This document shows, one piece after another, positions 43,704-51,633 of a DNA stretch of 64,000 nucleotides. The notes beneath the pieces are model-generated. The model made no database searches. It was not told the DNA's origin and saw nothing but the letters and a program-made list of their open reading frames with translations. Origin of the DNA: Pollutiaquabacter sp046052345. Its GTDB lineage: Bacteria > Bacteroidota > Bacteroidia > AKYH767-A > 2013-40CM-41-45. A program made the translations under genes and the position numbers. The first letter of the stretch is position 1. Each line of letters starts with the position of its first letter. The DNA is taken from assembly GCA_046052345.1 (NCBI GenBank), contig JBJOMN010000032.1, forward strand, positions 56,285-120,284, read 5' to 3'.

Positions 43704-45965
43704 TCAGCGGATCATGAGTTTGCCGATATGCACACCTTTCATATCGGACATTACAAGTCGGTAGCATCCTGACGATATCCCGGAAAAATCGAGCAGGAAT
43801 TCCCCTGCGACGGGCAGCACCGTTGCCAACGACCGAACAAGTCTTCCGGAAAGGTCATACAGTAAAAATGTTCCTGCCGCTCCATCCGCAACGGTTTTTA
43901 CGCGAACCTGACCCGAGGAAGGATTGGGATAAATACTCCATTCGCCTGTTATCGGCTCTTCCAACGCACTCAACGAGGGAAGTACCGGGATTGAGGCCTG
44001 GTAGGGAGCCACATTCTGTCCGGTAACGGTCAGAAGAAGCGTGTCACCGGCATGGAGCGTTCCGTAACCGAAGCTGAAGGAATTTGTCAGGACATTGTCT
44101 GCATCCAGCACAGAGTCTTTGAGTGTAACACAGGCCTTGGCACCGTCGAGCGAACAAATTCCGGAGAAACCTGTTCCTCCCTCGAAGAGGACGGCAGGAT
44201 GTGAAACAGTCAATAAGACAGGTGCGGCCGTTCGGACCATCAGGGAAGGATCCCCGAAACAGGTCCAGGTGTCGGTCATCTCATCGCCGGCCGGTCCGTA
44301 CTGGTCGTTCATGTGCATGCAACCGTTGACGGAAATTCCGCCGAAGGTCAGCTTGACATTGGTCGGATACTGCATGGTCAAAAGATCAACCATCTCGTCC
44401 TGGCCGTCCATCGGAGGATCCCACGACTGGTTGATCGTGGACATGAGACAGGCGACTGCGCCTGTAGGAGAACCGGTAGAATCCGTGGAGCGCAGCAGGC
44501 CTTCCGCGAGACAGGTCCCGCCGATGAAATTGCCGTTTACACAGGCCACGGACCAGATGAACGGGAGCCGGTCTGCATTATGAAGTCCTGGAATATCAGA
44601 AATTCCGAAACCAGTAGTGACGAATCCGCCGGAACTTCCATGGCCGGTATAGGTGATGAGACCGCGTCCGTTGTCCATCGCCGCAACAAGATCCGCCACA
44701 GAGGGACTTCCTGCCGAATCCGCGCCGCCTTGGTCACCATCATACAGTTCATCGGCATCCGTGTACGTATAGGCAAGCAAGTCCTGTCGCATTAGCCGGG
44801 CATGGACGTAATCCATCTCATTGTCGTCTCCGGGGCCTTGGTCGGAGGCGATGCAGACAGCGCGTCCCAGCCAAGATGCAGCAGTATCACTGTATTGTTC
44901 GTACCGGAGCGTACGCTCGATCTGCGTCATCAGTTCTGCCGAGTCGTTGGCCGAGAAGCGTCCAACGATGACCTCTGCATAGGAGTCGTTACCTGACAGG
45001 TAGCCGTACGAAGGGTCGGACGGACCGGAAGTTGAATTGAACGCCGGTATCTGGGCATGGTCACCGACCAACAGCAGGAACGTCAGTCCGTTGGATTGAT
45101 AGTAGGACTCCACGAAGCTTTTCAACGCCGCTGAGCTTCTTCCCACGGCATCAATACTGACCATTTCCGTCCGCAGTCCGGTCCTGTTCTTCCACGCTGC
45201 AAACGGACGGAGAAGGCTCATAAAGGCGCTGTCGGCAACAATCAGCATATTCCCCTCTTCGCTGAGCGGGGCATAATTCAGATGATCGTAGTTGATGAAA
45301 CGACGGCTGTAGATGTGAGAAAATGTCTCATCTACGGATGCCGGTAATCGTATCTCAGAACCGGTGTTTTTTGCAGCGGGACGGATCCTTACCGTCGCGG
45401 CAAAGCACACCGAAAGACGTCCTTCTAACGGATCGTAACGGAAGGGACGGAACGTGACGGTCTGACCGGTGAAGTCACGGAGCACGAAAGGGGTGCGTAA
45501 TTCCGCAAAATCGTTTTCACGGGAATCAGGCCGGTCGTACGCCTCCGAGTACAGATATGGAACCGTCGAAGGATCCTGGGTTCTGTACAGGTTTCCCCGG
45601 GAGGGTGCGACCAGAATGTCCTGATACTCCCGGACGGAAGCACTTATCACCTCCGCGGCCATATCAATATCCTCCGGGACAATCAATGAAACCGAAGCCA
45701 CAGGAAGGTCCGGAAGACCTGCTTCGGCGACAGAAACCATGTCCGGAACATGTAGTTGCGAAGCAGGTCCGCGCGGGGTCATGACAGTATTCTCGAAGAA
45801 GCCCTCCAGCCTAAAAAAAAGGACGGTTTCGTCAGGGGTCTGGCTGACTACCCGGCACGACCACGTAGCAGGCGAAGTGGAGGAAATTCCTCTCCAGTCT
45901 CCGACAGCAAAAGCGGAAAAACTTGAAAGGAAAAAAAACACCAGGGCGATAAACCTGTTCAGCAC
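43704..45965 (-). CDS. Gingipain-type (C25) cysteine peptidase with a type IX secretion sorting domain
   Basis: A 753-residue surface or secreted peptidase. The signal peptide is followed by a propeptide and the C25 catalytic domain (about 230-560). The catalytic pair is visible: His in LITYTGHGSSGGFVTTGF and Cys in FIWSVACVNGNFIGG. An Ig-like domain follows, then the T9SS C-terminal sorting domain (about 675-753; WSIYPNPSSGQVRV). Export by the type IX system and surface attachment are expected. Start GTG at 45965. It converges with the outer-membrane barrel gene. Confidence 0.93.
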   Translation of the reverse strand: MLNRFIALVFFFLSSFSAFAVGDWRGISSTSPATWSCRVVSQTPDETVLFFRLEGFFENTVMTPRGPASQLHVPDMVSVAEAGLPDLPVASVSLIVPEDIDMAAEVISASVREYQDILVAPSRGNLYRTQDPSTVPYLYSEAYDRPDSRENDFAELRTPFVLRDFTGQTVTFRPFRYDPLEGRLSVCFAATVRIRPAAKNTGSEIRLPASVDETFSHIYSRRFINYDHLNYAPLSEEGNMLIVADSAFMSLLRPFAAWKNRTGLRTEMVSIDAVGRSSAALKSFVESYYQSNGLTFLLLVGDHAQIPAFNSTSGPSDPSYGYLSGNDSYAEVIVGRFSANDSAELMTQIERTLRYEQYSDTAASWLGRAVCIASDQGPGDDNEMDYVHARLMRQDLLAYTYTDADELYDGDQGGADSAGSPSVADLVAAMDNGRGLITYTGHGSSGGFVTTGFGISDIPGLHNADRLPFIWSVACVNGNFIGGTCLAEGLLRSTDSTGSPTGAVACLMSTINQSWDPPMDGQDEMVDLLTMQYPTNVKLTFGGISVNGCMHMNDQYGPAGDEMTDTWTCFGDPSLMVRTAAPVLLTVSHPAVLFEGGTGFSGICSLDGAKACVTLKDSVLDADNVLTNSFSFGYGTLHAGDTLLLTVTGQNVAPYQASIPVLPSLSALEEPITGEWSIYPNPSSGQVRVKTVADGAAGTFLLYDLSGRLVRSLATVLPVAGEFLLDFSGISSGCYRLVMSDMKGVHIGKLMIR

Positions 45966-46022
45966 ACCCTCAAGATAAAGAAAAGAAATGAAAAGCCTCG
46001 TTTTCAGCGCCCGTCGTGCTAC

Positions 46023-46349
46023 TTATTGCAGCTTTTGGTTGTTCTTGTGGCGATCCCGGTCGCGTTCGGTCTTTTTGACGAGGTTACGACGGACGGCTTC
46101 GGTCAGATCCACACCGGTCTGATTGGCTATGCATGTAAGTACGAATAAGACATCCGCCAACTCATCGGCCAGGTCCATGCCTTTGTCGGATGGCTTGCCG
46201 GACTGCTCACCGTAGGAGCGTGCCATGATACGCGCCACCTCCCCAACTTCTTCCATCAGGATGGCGGTGTTAGTCAATTCGTTGAAATAACGGACTCCGT
46301 GCTGCCGAATCCACGCATCCACGGTATCCTGAAGCTCTTTCAGTTGCAT
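46023..46349 (-). CDS. MazG-like nucleotide pyrophosphohydrolase
   Basis: A 108-residue all-alpha NTP-PPase of the MazG/dUTPase superfamily. The metal-binding acidic residues are in AILMEEVGEVARIMARSYG near residue 30 and MDLADELADVLFVLTCIANQ near residue 55, matching the E-x2-E and E-x2-D pattern. It would hydrolyse a non-canonical or excess nucleotide. Length is standard for single-domain members. A following small gene of unknown function lies upstream on the same strand. Confidence 0.88.
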   Translation of the reverse strand: MQLKELQDTVDAWIRQHGVRYFNELTNTAILMEEVGEVARIMARSYGEQSGKPSDKGMDLADELADVLFVLTCIANQTGVDLTEAVRRNLVKKTERDRDRHKNNQKLQ

Positions 46350-46436
46350 ACGGCAAAGATAGGATTCAGGGCGGCCGTACGAAGGGGGAAAAATCCCGGC
46401 ATTACGGTGCCGGGATATCGACCGATCGCACCCGGA

Positions 46437-46628
46437 TCACAGCAGCGACTTGGGCGAGCCCGCGTCCTTCGGGTGACTTTCGGCGGGAGCATGGGAGCGC
46501 AGGGGCTTGCCCTGCTTATCAGGCATTGCCGGCGGCTCTTTCTGTTCCCGGTCCTTTTCGGCATCCGGAACCATGGCCTTCAGGCACTTCAGCAGCATTC
46601 TTGCCCGCTCCAGGGTTTGATCGTTCAT
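46437..46628 (-). CDS. Small basic/acidic protein of unknown function
   Basis: A possible 63-residue protein from ATG at 46628 (MNDQTLERARMLLKCLKAM). The N-terminal part is an amphipathic helix; the rest is rich in Pro, Lys, Glu and Ser and probably disordered. The frame is open further upstream, but that part resembles non-coding composition. It lies between dtd and the MazG-like gene on the same strand. No family recognised. Support is only the helix and operon-like position. Confidence 0.4.
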   Translation of the reverse strand: MNDQTLERARMLLKCLKAMVPDAEKDREQKEPPAMPDKQGKPLRSHAPAESHPKDAGSPKSLL

Positions 46629-46764
46629 GGCATCCGAATTTTGATGCCTCAAGACTACGCCGTAATACCCGTTTTGACTACCCGAAGCGAATATTCGGTG
46701 GCAACGGAAGGATAATCGGCGGAATCCGCCTTCCCGGCGGCAGCCCGGGAAATTCCTGCCTGAA

Positions 46765-47217
46765 TCACTCCCGGTTCTTGCTGTCAATCCAAATGGTCAC
46801 CGGGCCGTCGTTCACCAGGTCGACTTTCATGTCGGCTCCGAATTCGCCGGTGAGCACGCGCAGCCCGGAATCAGTACGCAGTTGTTCCACCAGTCTCTCG
46901 TACAAAGGCACCGCCGTTTCGGGTCGTGCCGCGCGGATGTAGGAAGGCCGGTTGCCTTTTTTGGTGGAGGCATGCAAGGTAAACTGGCTGACCACCAGCA
47001 AGCTGCCGCAGGCATCAACCACGGAAAGGTTCATGACACCCGAAGCATCCGGAAAAATTCGCAAACGCGTCAATTTGCCGCTCATCCATTCGACATCCTC
47101 GAGCGAATCTGCCTCCTCTATTCCGACGAGAACAAGTATGCCGGTCCCGATGGAGGAGCGGACTTCCCCGCCGATGGTGACGGATGCGCGGGAAACCCGC
47201 TGTAGGAGGCAACGCAT
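46765..47217 (-). CDS. dtd: D-aminoacyl-tRNA deacylase
   Basis: A 150-residue enzyme that removes D-amino acids (and Gly mischarged on tRNA-Ala) from tRNA. The conserved SQFTLHASTKKGNRPSY near residue 79 and the dimer-crossing Gly-Pro motif in VNDGPVTIWID near residue 136 identify DTD. Length is standard. The upstream rsgA gene ends 13 bases before, so the two are probably co-transcribed with two small downstream genes. Confidence 0.95.
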   Translation of the reverse strand: MRCLLQRVSRASVTIGGEVRSSIGTGILVLVGIEEADSLEDVEWMSGKLTRLRIFPDASGVMNLSVVDACGSLLVVSQFTLHASTKKGNRPSYIRAARPETAVPLYERLVEQLRTDSGLRVLTGEFGADMKVDLVNDGPVTIWIDSKNRE

Positions 47218-47230
47218 GACGAAGTAGTTT

Positions 47231-48151
47231 CTATTTGAACATGTCCTCGTTGTGAAGGATGCTTAGATAGCTTTCAAAACGGCTGAGTGCGATGCGGCCT
47301 TCCTGCACTGCCCGCTTCACGGCACAATCCGTTTCCATTTCGTGAAGACAGTTGTTGAAGCGACATCCTTTGGACTCGCGGAAAATGTCCGGAAAGAAAT
47401 GGGAAACTTCATATCTGTCGAAATCAATGGTTCCGAATTCCCGTATGCCGGGTGTGTCGATGATCTGTCCGCCGAAAGGCAGCGGATGCATTTCCGCAAA
47501 AGTGGTAGTGTGTGTCCCTTTCAGGTGCTGCGAGGAAAGGGATGAAGTCTTCAGGTCGAGTCCGGGAACAAGGCTGTTGATCAGGGATGATTTCCCTACT
47601 CCGCTATGGCCGCTGAAAAGGCTGGTCTTGTCTTTGAGTTCCGCCCGCAGTGCTTCCAATCCGTCACCGGTCAGACCGGAAACTGCAAACACCTTGTATC
47701 CGATGGATTCGTAGAGGGTGCGGATCTCCGCGATCCACGCACGTATCTCATCGTCATAAAGGTCGCTTTTATTCCAGACAATACCCGCCGGAATGGAATA
47801 GGCCTCCGCTGTGGCCAGGAAACGGTCGATGAAACCCAGCGAAGTCTTCGGAAGCACAGGAGTAGCCACAACGAAGGCTCTGTCGATATTGGCAGCCAGT
47901 ATCTGGACCTGTCTGGACAGCTTGACGGATTTCCGGATGATATAATTCTTTCTCTCGTGGATGCTTGTGATGTGTCCCACATCATCACCGGGTTGCCACT
48001 CCACCTCTACGCGGTCTCCGACAGTGAGCGGATTCGTCGCCTCGAAACCCTTGAGCCGCAGGTTGCCCCTGATACGGCACAGACGGCGTGTGCCGTCCTC
48101 TTCCAGGACAAGGTACTGGCTGCCGGTGGACTTTATCACAATGCCCTTCAC
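47231..48151 (-). CDS. rsgA: Ribosome small subunit-dependent GTPase A
   Basis: A 306-residue circularly permuted GTPase that helps the 30S subunit mature. An N-terminal OB-fold (about 1-70) is followed by the permuted G motifs: NKSD (VWNKSDLYDD, near 125), GHSGVGKSS near residue 180 and IIDTPGIREFG near 230. A C-terminal zinc module follows with CRFNNCLHEMETDCAV, giving the Cys-Cys-His-Cys set. Start GTG at 48151. It is divergent from gldA with 63 bases between. Confidence 0.95.
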   Translation of the reverse strand: MKGIVIKSTGSQYLVLEEDGTRRLCRIRGNLRLKGFEATNPLTVGDRVEVEWQPGDDVGHITSIHERKNYIIRKSVKLSRQVQILAANIDRAFVVATPVLPKTSLGFIDRFLATAEAYSIPAGIVWNKSDLYDDEIRAWIAEIRTLYESIGYKVFAVSGLTGDGLEALRAELKDKTSLFSGHSGVGKSSLINSLVPGLDLKTSSLSSQHLKGTHTTTFAEMHPLPFGGQIIDTPGIREFGTIDFDRYEVSHFFPDIFRESKGCRFNNCLHEMETDCAVKRAVQEGRIALSRFESYLSILHNEDMFK

Positions 48152-48192
48152 CCTCTAAAGATACGATGAAAACCTGTTTGGGAATATTTGAG

Positions 48193-48200
48193 TATTTTTG
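48193..48200 (+). promoter_or_regulatory. -7 box (TATTTTTG) of gldA
   Basis: TATTTTTG fits TAnnTTTG and ends 14 bases before the gldA ATG. A second TTTG lies at 48187-48190. Confidence 0.55.
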
Positions 48201-48214
48201 GGAATAAGGCAATC

Positions 48215-49126
48215 ATGTCCATTTCAGTAAAAAACGTCACGAAGACGTACGAAACACAACGTGCGCTTGACAACGTCTCCTTCGAGGTGGAGTCCGGCAA
48301 GGTCGTCGGCTTCCTCGGACCTAACGGAGCAGGCAAATCGACGATGATGAAGATCATCACTTGTTTCCTGCCCCCGTCATCCGGCCAAGTAAAGGTATGC
48401 GGACACGATGTGACCCTCGAGGCCATCGAGGTGAAAAGGCTGGTCGGCTATCTGCCGGAGCACAATCCCCTCTATCCCGAACTCTACGTCAGGGAGTACC
48501 TTGATTTCGTGGCCGGCCTTCACGGACTAGCCGCCAACCGTATGAAGCGGATCGATGAGATGGTGGACGTCACAGGACTGGCACAGGAACAGCACAAGAA
48601 GATCGGCGCCTTGTCCAAAGGATACCGACAGCGCGTCGGACTCGCACAGGCGCTCATCCACGACCCGAAAGTCCTGATCCTTGATGAACCGACCACCGGG
48701 CTGGACCCCAACCAGCTTGCTGAGATCCGAGTTCTGATCCGGCAGCTTGGCAGGCAAAAGACGGTACTGCTCTCCACCCACATCATGCAGGAGGTGGAAG
48801 CGGTGTGTGACAGGGTGATCATCGTCAACAAGGGCAAGATAGTCGCGGATGACGACACCTCCCTGCTGCAGCGCCGGACAGGCGATTCTGCGGATATCGT
48901 CGTGGAATTCGACCGGCCCGCACTGAAGGAGAAGCTGCTTGCAATTTCCGGAGTCCGTTCAGCGATACATCTGGACAACAACACATGGAGGCTTACCAGC
49001 TCAGCCGGCGAAGATATCCGCCCGTCGGTCTTCCGCTTCGCCGTAGACGAACAGCTGACAGTCCTTTCCCTATCCAGGGAGACCCGTTCACTCGAGGGTG
49101 TTTTCCGCCAACTTACAGGGAACTAA
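48215..49126 (+). CDS. gldA: Gliding-motility-associated ABC transporter ATPase GldA
   Basis: A 303-residue ABC ATPase. Walker A is GPNGAGKS near residue 35. The signature is LSKGYRQRVGLAQAL near 131 and Walker B VLILDEPTTGLDPNQ near 152. After residue 215 a C-terminal domain of about 85 residues follows. Best match is GldA, the ATPase that works with GldF and GldG in Bacteroidota gliding or polymer export. gldF and gldG are not in the window. ATG at 48215 is used. The next gene follows after 10 bases. Confidence 0.85.
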   Translation: MSISVKNVTKTYETQRALDNVSFEVESGKVVGFLGPNGAGKSTMMKIITCFLPPSSGQVKVCGHDVTLEAIEVKRLVGYLPEHNPLYPELYVREYLDFVAGLHGLAANRMKRIDEMVDVTGLAQEQHKKIGALSKGYRQRVGLAQALIHDPKVLILDEPTTGLDPNQLAEIRVLIRQLGRQKTVLLSTHIMQEVEAVCDRVIIVNKGKIVADDDTSLLQRRTGDSADIVVEFDRPALKEKLLAISGVRSAIHLDNNTWRLTSSAGEDIRPSVFRFAVDEQLTVLSLSRETRSLEGVFRQLTGN

Positions 49127-49136
49127 TAACAACACG

Positions 49137-50222
49137 ATGCGTTTTTGGAGCCTCTTCCTTCTGACTTTGATCGTAATATCGGATACCTACGGCCAGTCCA
49201 TTTCCGCTTTTACTGATTACAGGGGATACCTGATGGCTTTCGACCACGGTGACATTCGGAAGTTGGAATACCTGCCGGTCAAATCGTATAAAACAGGAAG
49301 CTCCGGCGTCGCCTATATCGATAACGACAACGATTTTAAAGTCTACTACAACGGAGAAAGCAAAGTACAGGTGAACGCTGCAGACTTCAGCTACTGGGTC
49401 ACGGACTACCTGGTCGGATTCAAGGTCGGAAATGTCCTCTATGTGAACGCAGGAGGTGAACGGCGATTACTCAGTTATTACAATACCAGAATGTCCCTGA
49501 ACGACAGCCTGCTGTGCTGGTTTGACGACGTCAAATACTCCTTCAGCATCTTTTATGACAATAAGGTATTGGAACTGGAGAGCTCGTTGCTGGAGCCGCC
49601 AAAGTCCATGAAAACCGGCTCGAACACGTTGGCGTGGGTGAACCAATCTGAATTCTTCCAGATTTTCTACCAGGGGAATGTACGTCAATTGGACGACGTG
49701 GTGCCTGTCAAGTATGAGAACGGACAGGATGTGATGGCATGGGTCGATGGGTTCAACCAGTTCTTTCATATCTTCTACCGTGGCGACACCGCCACCGTCG
49801 GCGCTTTCGCACCCGACTCTTTCAAGGTGGGATACGGTACGGTAGCATTCGTTGACCAGCTGGGCAATTTCAATGTCTTCTACGATGGCGGGATCCGGCA
49901 GCTTCTTCCCGACCGTCCCGACTACTTTCTGGTCAAGGGCAACGTGATCCTTTATTCATACAACAATCAGTTCAATGTCTTCTATGCCGGTAAAACCTAT
50001 GCCGTGGAAACATACATCCCCCAGGATTTCCAACTAGGTATCAATGGCGTCGCCTATGCCGATCCCGGGGGCACTTTGAAATACTTCTTCAAGGGTAAGC
50101 CGTACAACGTCACGGCGGAAGCGGTCAATGACTACTCGATTTCGGGAGATGTGCTGAAACTGGAAGTCGGCACCAACACCAGTCAGTTCTTCTGGGAGGG
50201 ACAGATGTATGAGCAGGAGTGA
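49137..50222 (+). CDS. Secreted repeat protein, co-transcribed with gldA
   Basis: A 361-residue protein with a signal peptide (MRFWSLFLLTLIVISDTYG before QS). The rest is about eight repeats of 40-50 residues with the pattern [FY]-x-[VI]-FY-x-G (VYYNGE, IFYDNK, IFYQGN, IFYRGD, VFYDGG, VFYAGK, YFFKGK, FFWEGQ) preceded by a short AYVD-like strand. The pattern suggests a beta-propeller. I recognise no family. It begins 10 bases after gldA, so a link to the GldA transporter is likely but not shown. The frame also opens at 49098, inside gldA; ATG at 49137 fits the signal peptide. Confidence 0.82.
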   Translation: MRFWSLFLLTLIVISDTYGQSISAFTDYRGYLMAFDHGDIRKLEYLPVKSYKTGSSGVAYIDNDNDFKVYYNGESKVQVNAADFSYWVTDYLVGFKVGNVLYVNAGGERRLLSYYNTRMSLNDSLLCWFDDVKYSFSIFYDNKVLELESSLLEPPKSMKTGSNTLAWVNQSEFFQIFYQGNVRQLDDVVPVKYENGQDVMAWVDGFNQFFHIFYRGDTATVGAFAPDSFKVGYGTVAFVDQLGNFNVFYDGGIRQLLPDRPDYFLVKGNVILYSYNNQFNVFYAGKTYAVETYIPQDFQLGINGVAYADPGGTLKYFFKGKPYNVTAEAVNDYSISGDVLKLEVGTNTSQFFWEGQMYEQE

Positions 50223-50277
50223 CGGGTGACCAGGAAGGCCCACTGAGCCTGCCGCAGCGGGGATGATGGAATTTAGC

Positions 50278-50285
50278 TATATTTG
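50278..50285 (+). promoter_or_regulatory. -7 box (TATATTTG) of metK
   Basis: TATATTTG is a full match to TAnnTTTG, 25 bases before the metK ATG. The short leader leaves no room for a SAM riboswitch. Confidence 0.6.
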
Positions 50286-50310
50286 GCGCCTCAATTAACA
50301 TCCCGCTTCT

Positions 50311-51567
50311 ATGTCATATCTCTTTACCTCCGAATCCGTATCCGAGGGACACCCGGACAAGGTTGCTGACCAGATTTCCGATGCTCTGATCGATTATTTC
50401 CTTGCTTACGACCCCTCCTCCAAAGTCGCGTGCGAGACCCTGGTGACCACCGGTCAGGTGGTGCTCGCCGGCGAAGTGAAATCCAAGGCCTATCTTGATG
50501 TGCAGCAGATCGCCCGCGAGGTGATTGAAAAAATCGGCTACACGAAAGCAGAATACATGTTCGAGGCCCAGTCCTGCGGCGTACTCTCCGCCATCCACGA
50601 GCAGTCGGCTGATATCAACCAAGGAGTAGAAAAGAAAGATCCCTGGAAGCAGGGAGCCGGCGACCAGGGCATGATGTTCGGTTATGCCAGCCGGGAAACC
50701 GACACTTATATGCCGCTTCCCCTGGAGCTTGCACACCTGCTCCTTCGCGAGCTCGCTGTCATTCGCCGCGAGGGAAAAGTGATGAAATATCTGCGTCCTG
50801 ACGCAAAAAGCCAGGTGACCATCGAATACAACGACCATCATCAGCCGGTTCGTATCGACGCGATCGTCATCTCCACCCAGCATGATGACTTCGCCGCAGA
50901 CAAGGTCATGGCCGCCAAGATCCGCAGGGATGTCATCGGCATCCTGATCCCGCGCGTGATGAAGCGCCTGCCAAAGCGTGTACAGAAGCTCTTCAATAAC
51001 AAGATCAAATACCACGTCAACCCCACCGGAAAGTTCGTCATCGGCGGACCGCACGGCGATACCGGACTCACGGGACGTAAGATCATCGTCGACACCTACG
51101 GCGGCAAAGGCGCTCACGGCGGCGGAGCCTTCTCCGGTAAAGACCCCTCCAAGGTCGACCGTTCGGCAGCCTATGCTACGCGGCACATCGCCAAGAACAT
51201 GGTGGCTGCAGGCCTGTGTGACGAAGCCCTGGTCCAGGTCGCCTATGCCATCGGAGTCGCTGAGCCGGTCGGACTCTATGTGAACACATACGGTACGGCG
51301 AAGGTGGACATGAGTGACGGTGAAATCGCCCGTGAAATCGGCAAGCTGTTCGACATGCGTCCGTACGCGATCGAGAAACGCTTCAAGCTTCGTACGCCCA
51401 TTTATCTGGAGACAGCCGCCTACGGGCATATGGGCCGTAAACCTGTCAAAGTCTCCAAGACCTTCAACGCAGGCAAGCCGAACGAAAAAACCGTCAAGGT
51501 CGAGTTGTTCCCTTGGGAAAAGCTGGACTATGCCTCTAAGATCAAGCGTCAGTTCAGTCTTCGCTGA
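50311..51567 (+). CDS. metK: S-adenosylmethionine synthase
   Basis: A 418-residue enzyme that makes SAM from methionine and ATP. SEGHPDKVADQISDAL at the N terminus, GAGDQGMMFGYA near residue 111 and GGKGAHGGGAFSGKDPSKVD near residue 265 are its three signatures. It is somewhat longer than the usual 380-400 residues, by short insertions such as KVMKYLRPDAKSQ and RVQKLFNNKIKYH. It has its own promoter and terminator, so it is a single-gene transcript. Confidence 0.97.
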   Translation: MSYLFTSESVSEGHPDKVADQISDALIDYFLAYDPSSKVACETLVTTGQVVLAGEVKSKAYLDVQQIAREVIEKIGYTKAEYMFEAQSCGVLSAIHEQSADINQGVEKKDPWKQGAGDQGMMFGYASRETDTYMPLPLELAHLLLRELAVIRREGKVMKYLRPDAKSQVTIEYNDHHQPVRIDAIVISTQHDDFAADKVMAAKIRRDVIGILIPRVMKRLPKRVQKLFNNKIKYHVNPTGKFVIGGPHGDTGLTGRKIIVDTYGGKGAHGGGAFSGKDPSKVDRSAAYATRHIAKNMVAAGLCDEALVQVAYAIGVAEPVGLYVNTYGTAKVDMSDGEIAREIGKLFDMRPYAIEKRFKLRTPIYLETAAYGHMGRKPVKVSKTFNAGKPNEKTVKVELFPWEKLDYASKIKRQFSLR

Positions 51568-51586
51568 CACCTGCACGACACCATTG

Positions 51587-51616
51587 AAAAGGGAGTCTTA
51601 CGACTCCCTTTTTTTA
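51587..51616. terminator. Bidirectional intrinsic terminator between metK and the POT gene
   Basis: AAAAGGGAGTC at 51587-51597 pairs exactly with GACTCCCTTTT at 51602-51612 around a 4-base loop, with T runs on the + strand and A runs giving T runs on the minus strand. Confidence 0.92.
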
Positions 51617-51633
51617 TGCCCTAGGTACGGTGA

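Noticed and set aside
46500..46787. Coding status of the longer frame (46437-46787)
   Set aside because: The first 53 codons are arginine/glycine-rich and unlike the helix that follows; the short start at 46628 is the better reading.
50223..50310. A SAM riboswitch ahead of metK
   Set aside because: The leader after the -7 box is only about 25 bases, too short for any SAM aptamer.
50314..51576. A 420-codon minus-strand open frame across metK
   Set aside because: It mirrors metK almost exactly and has no recognisable motif; G+C-rich codons leave antisense frames open.
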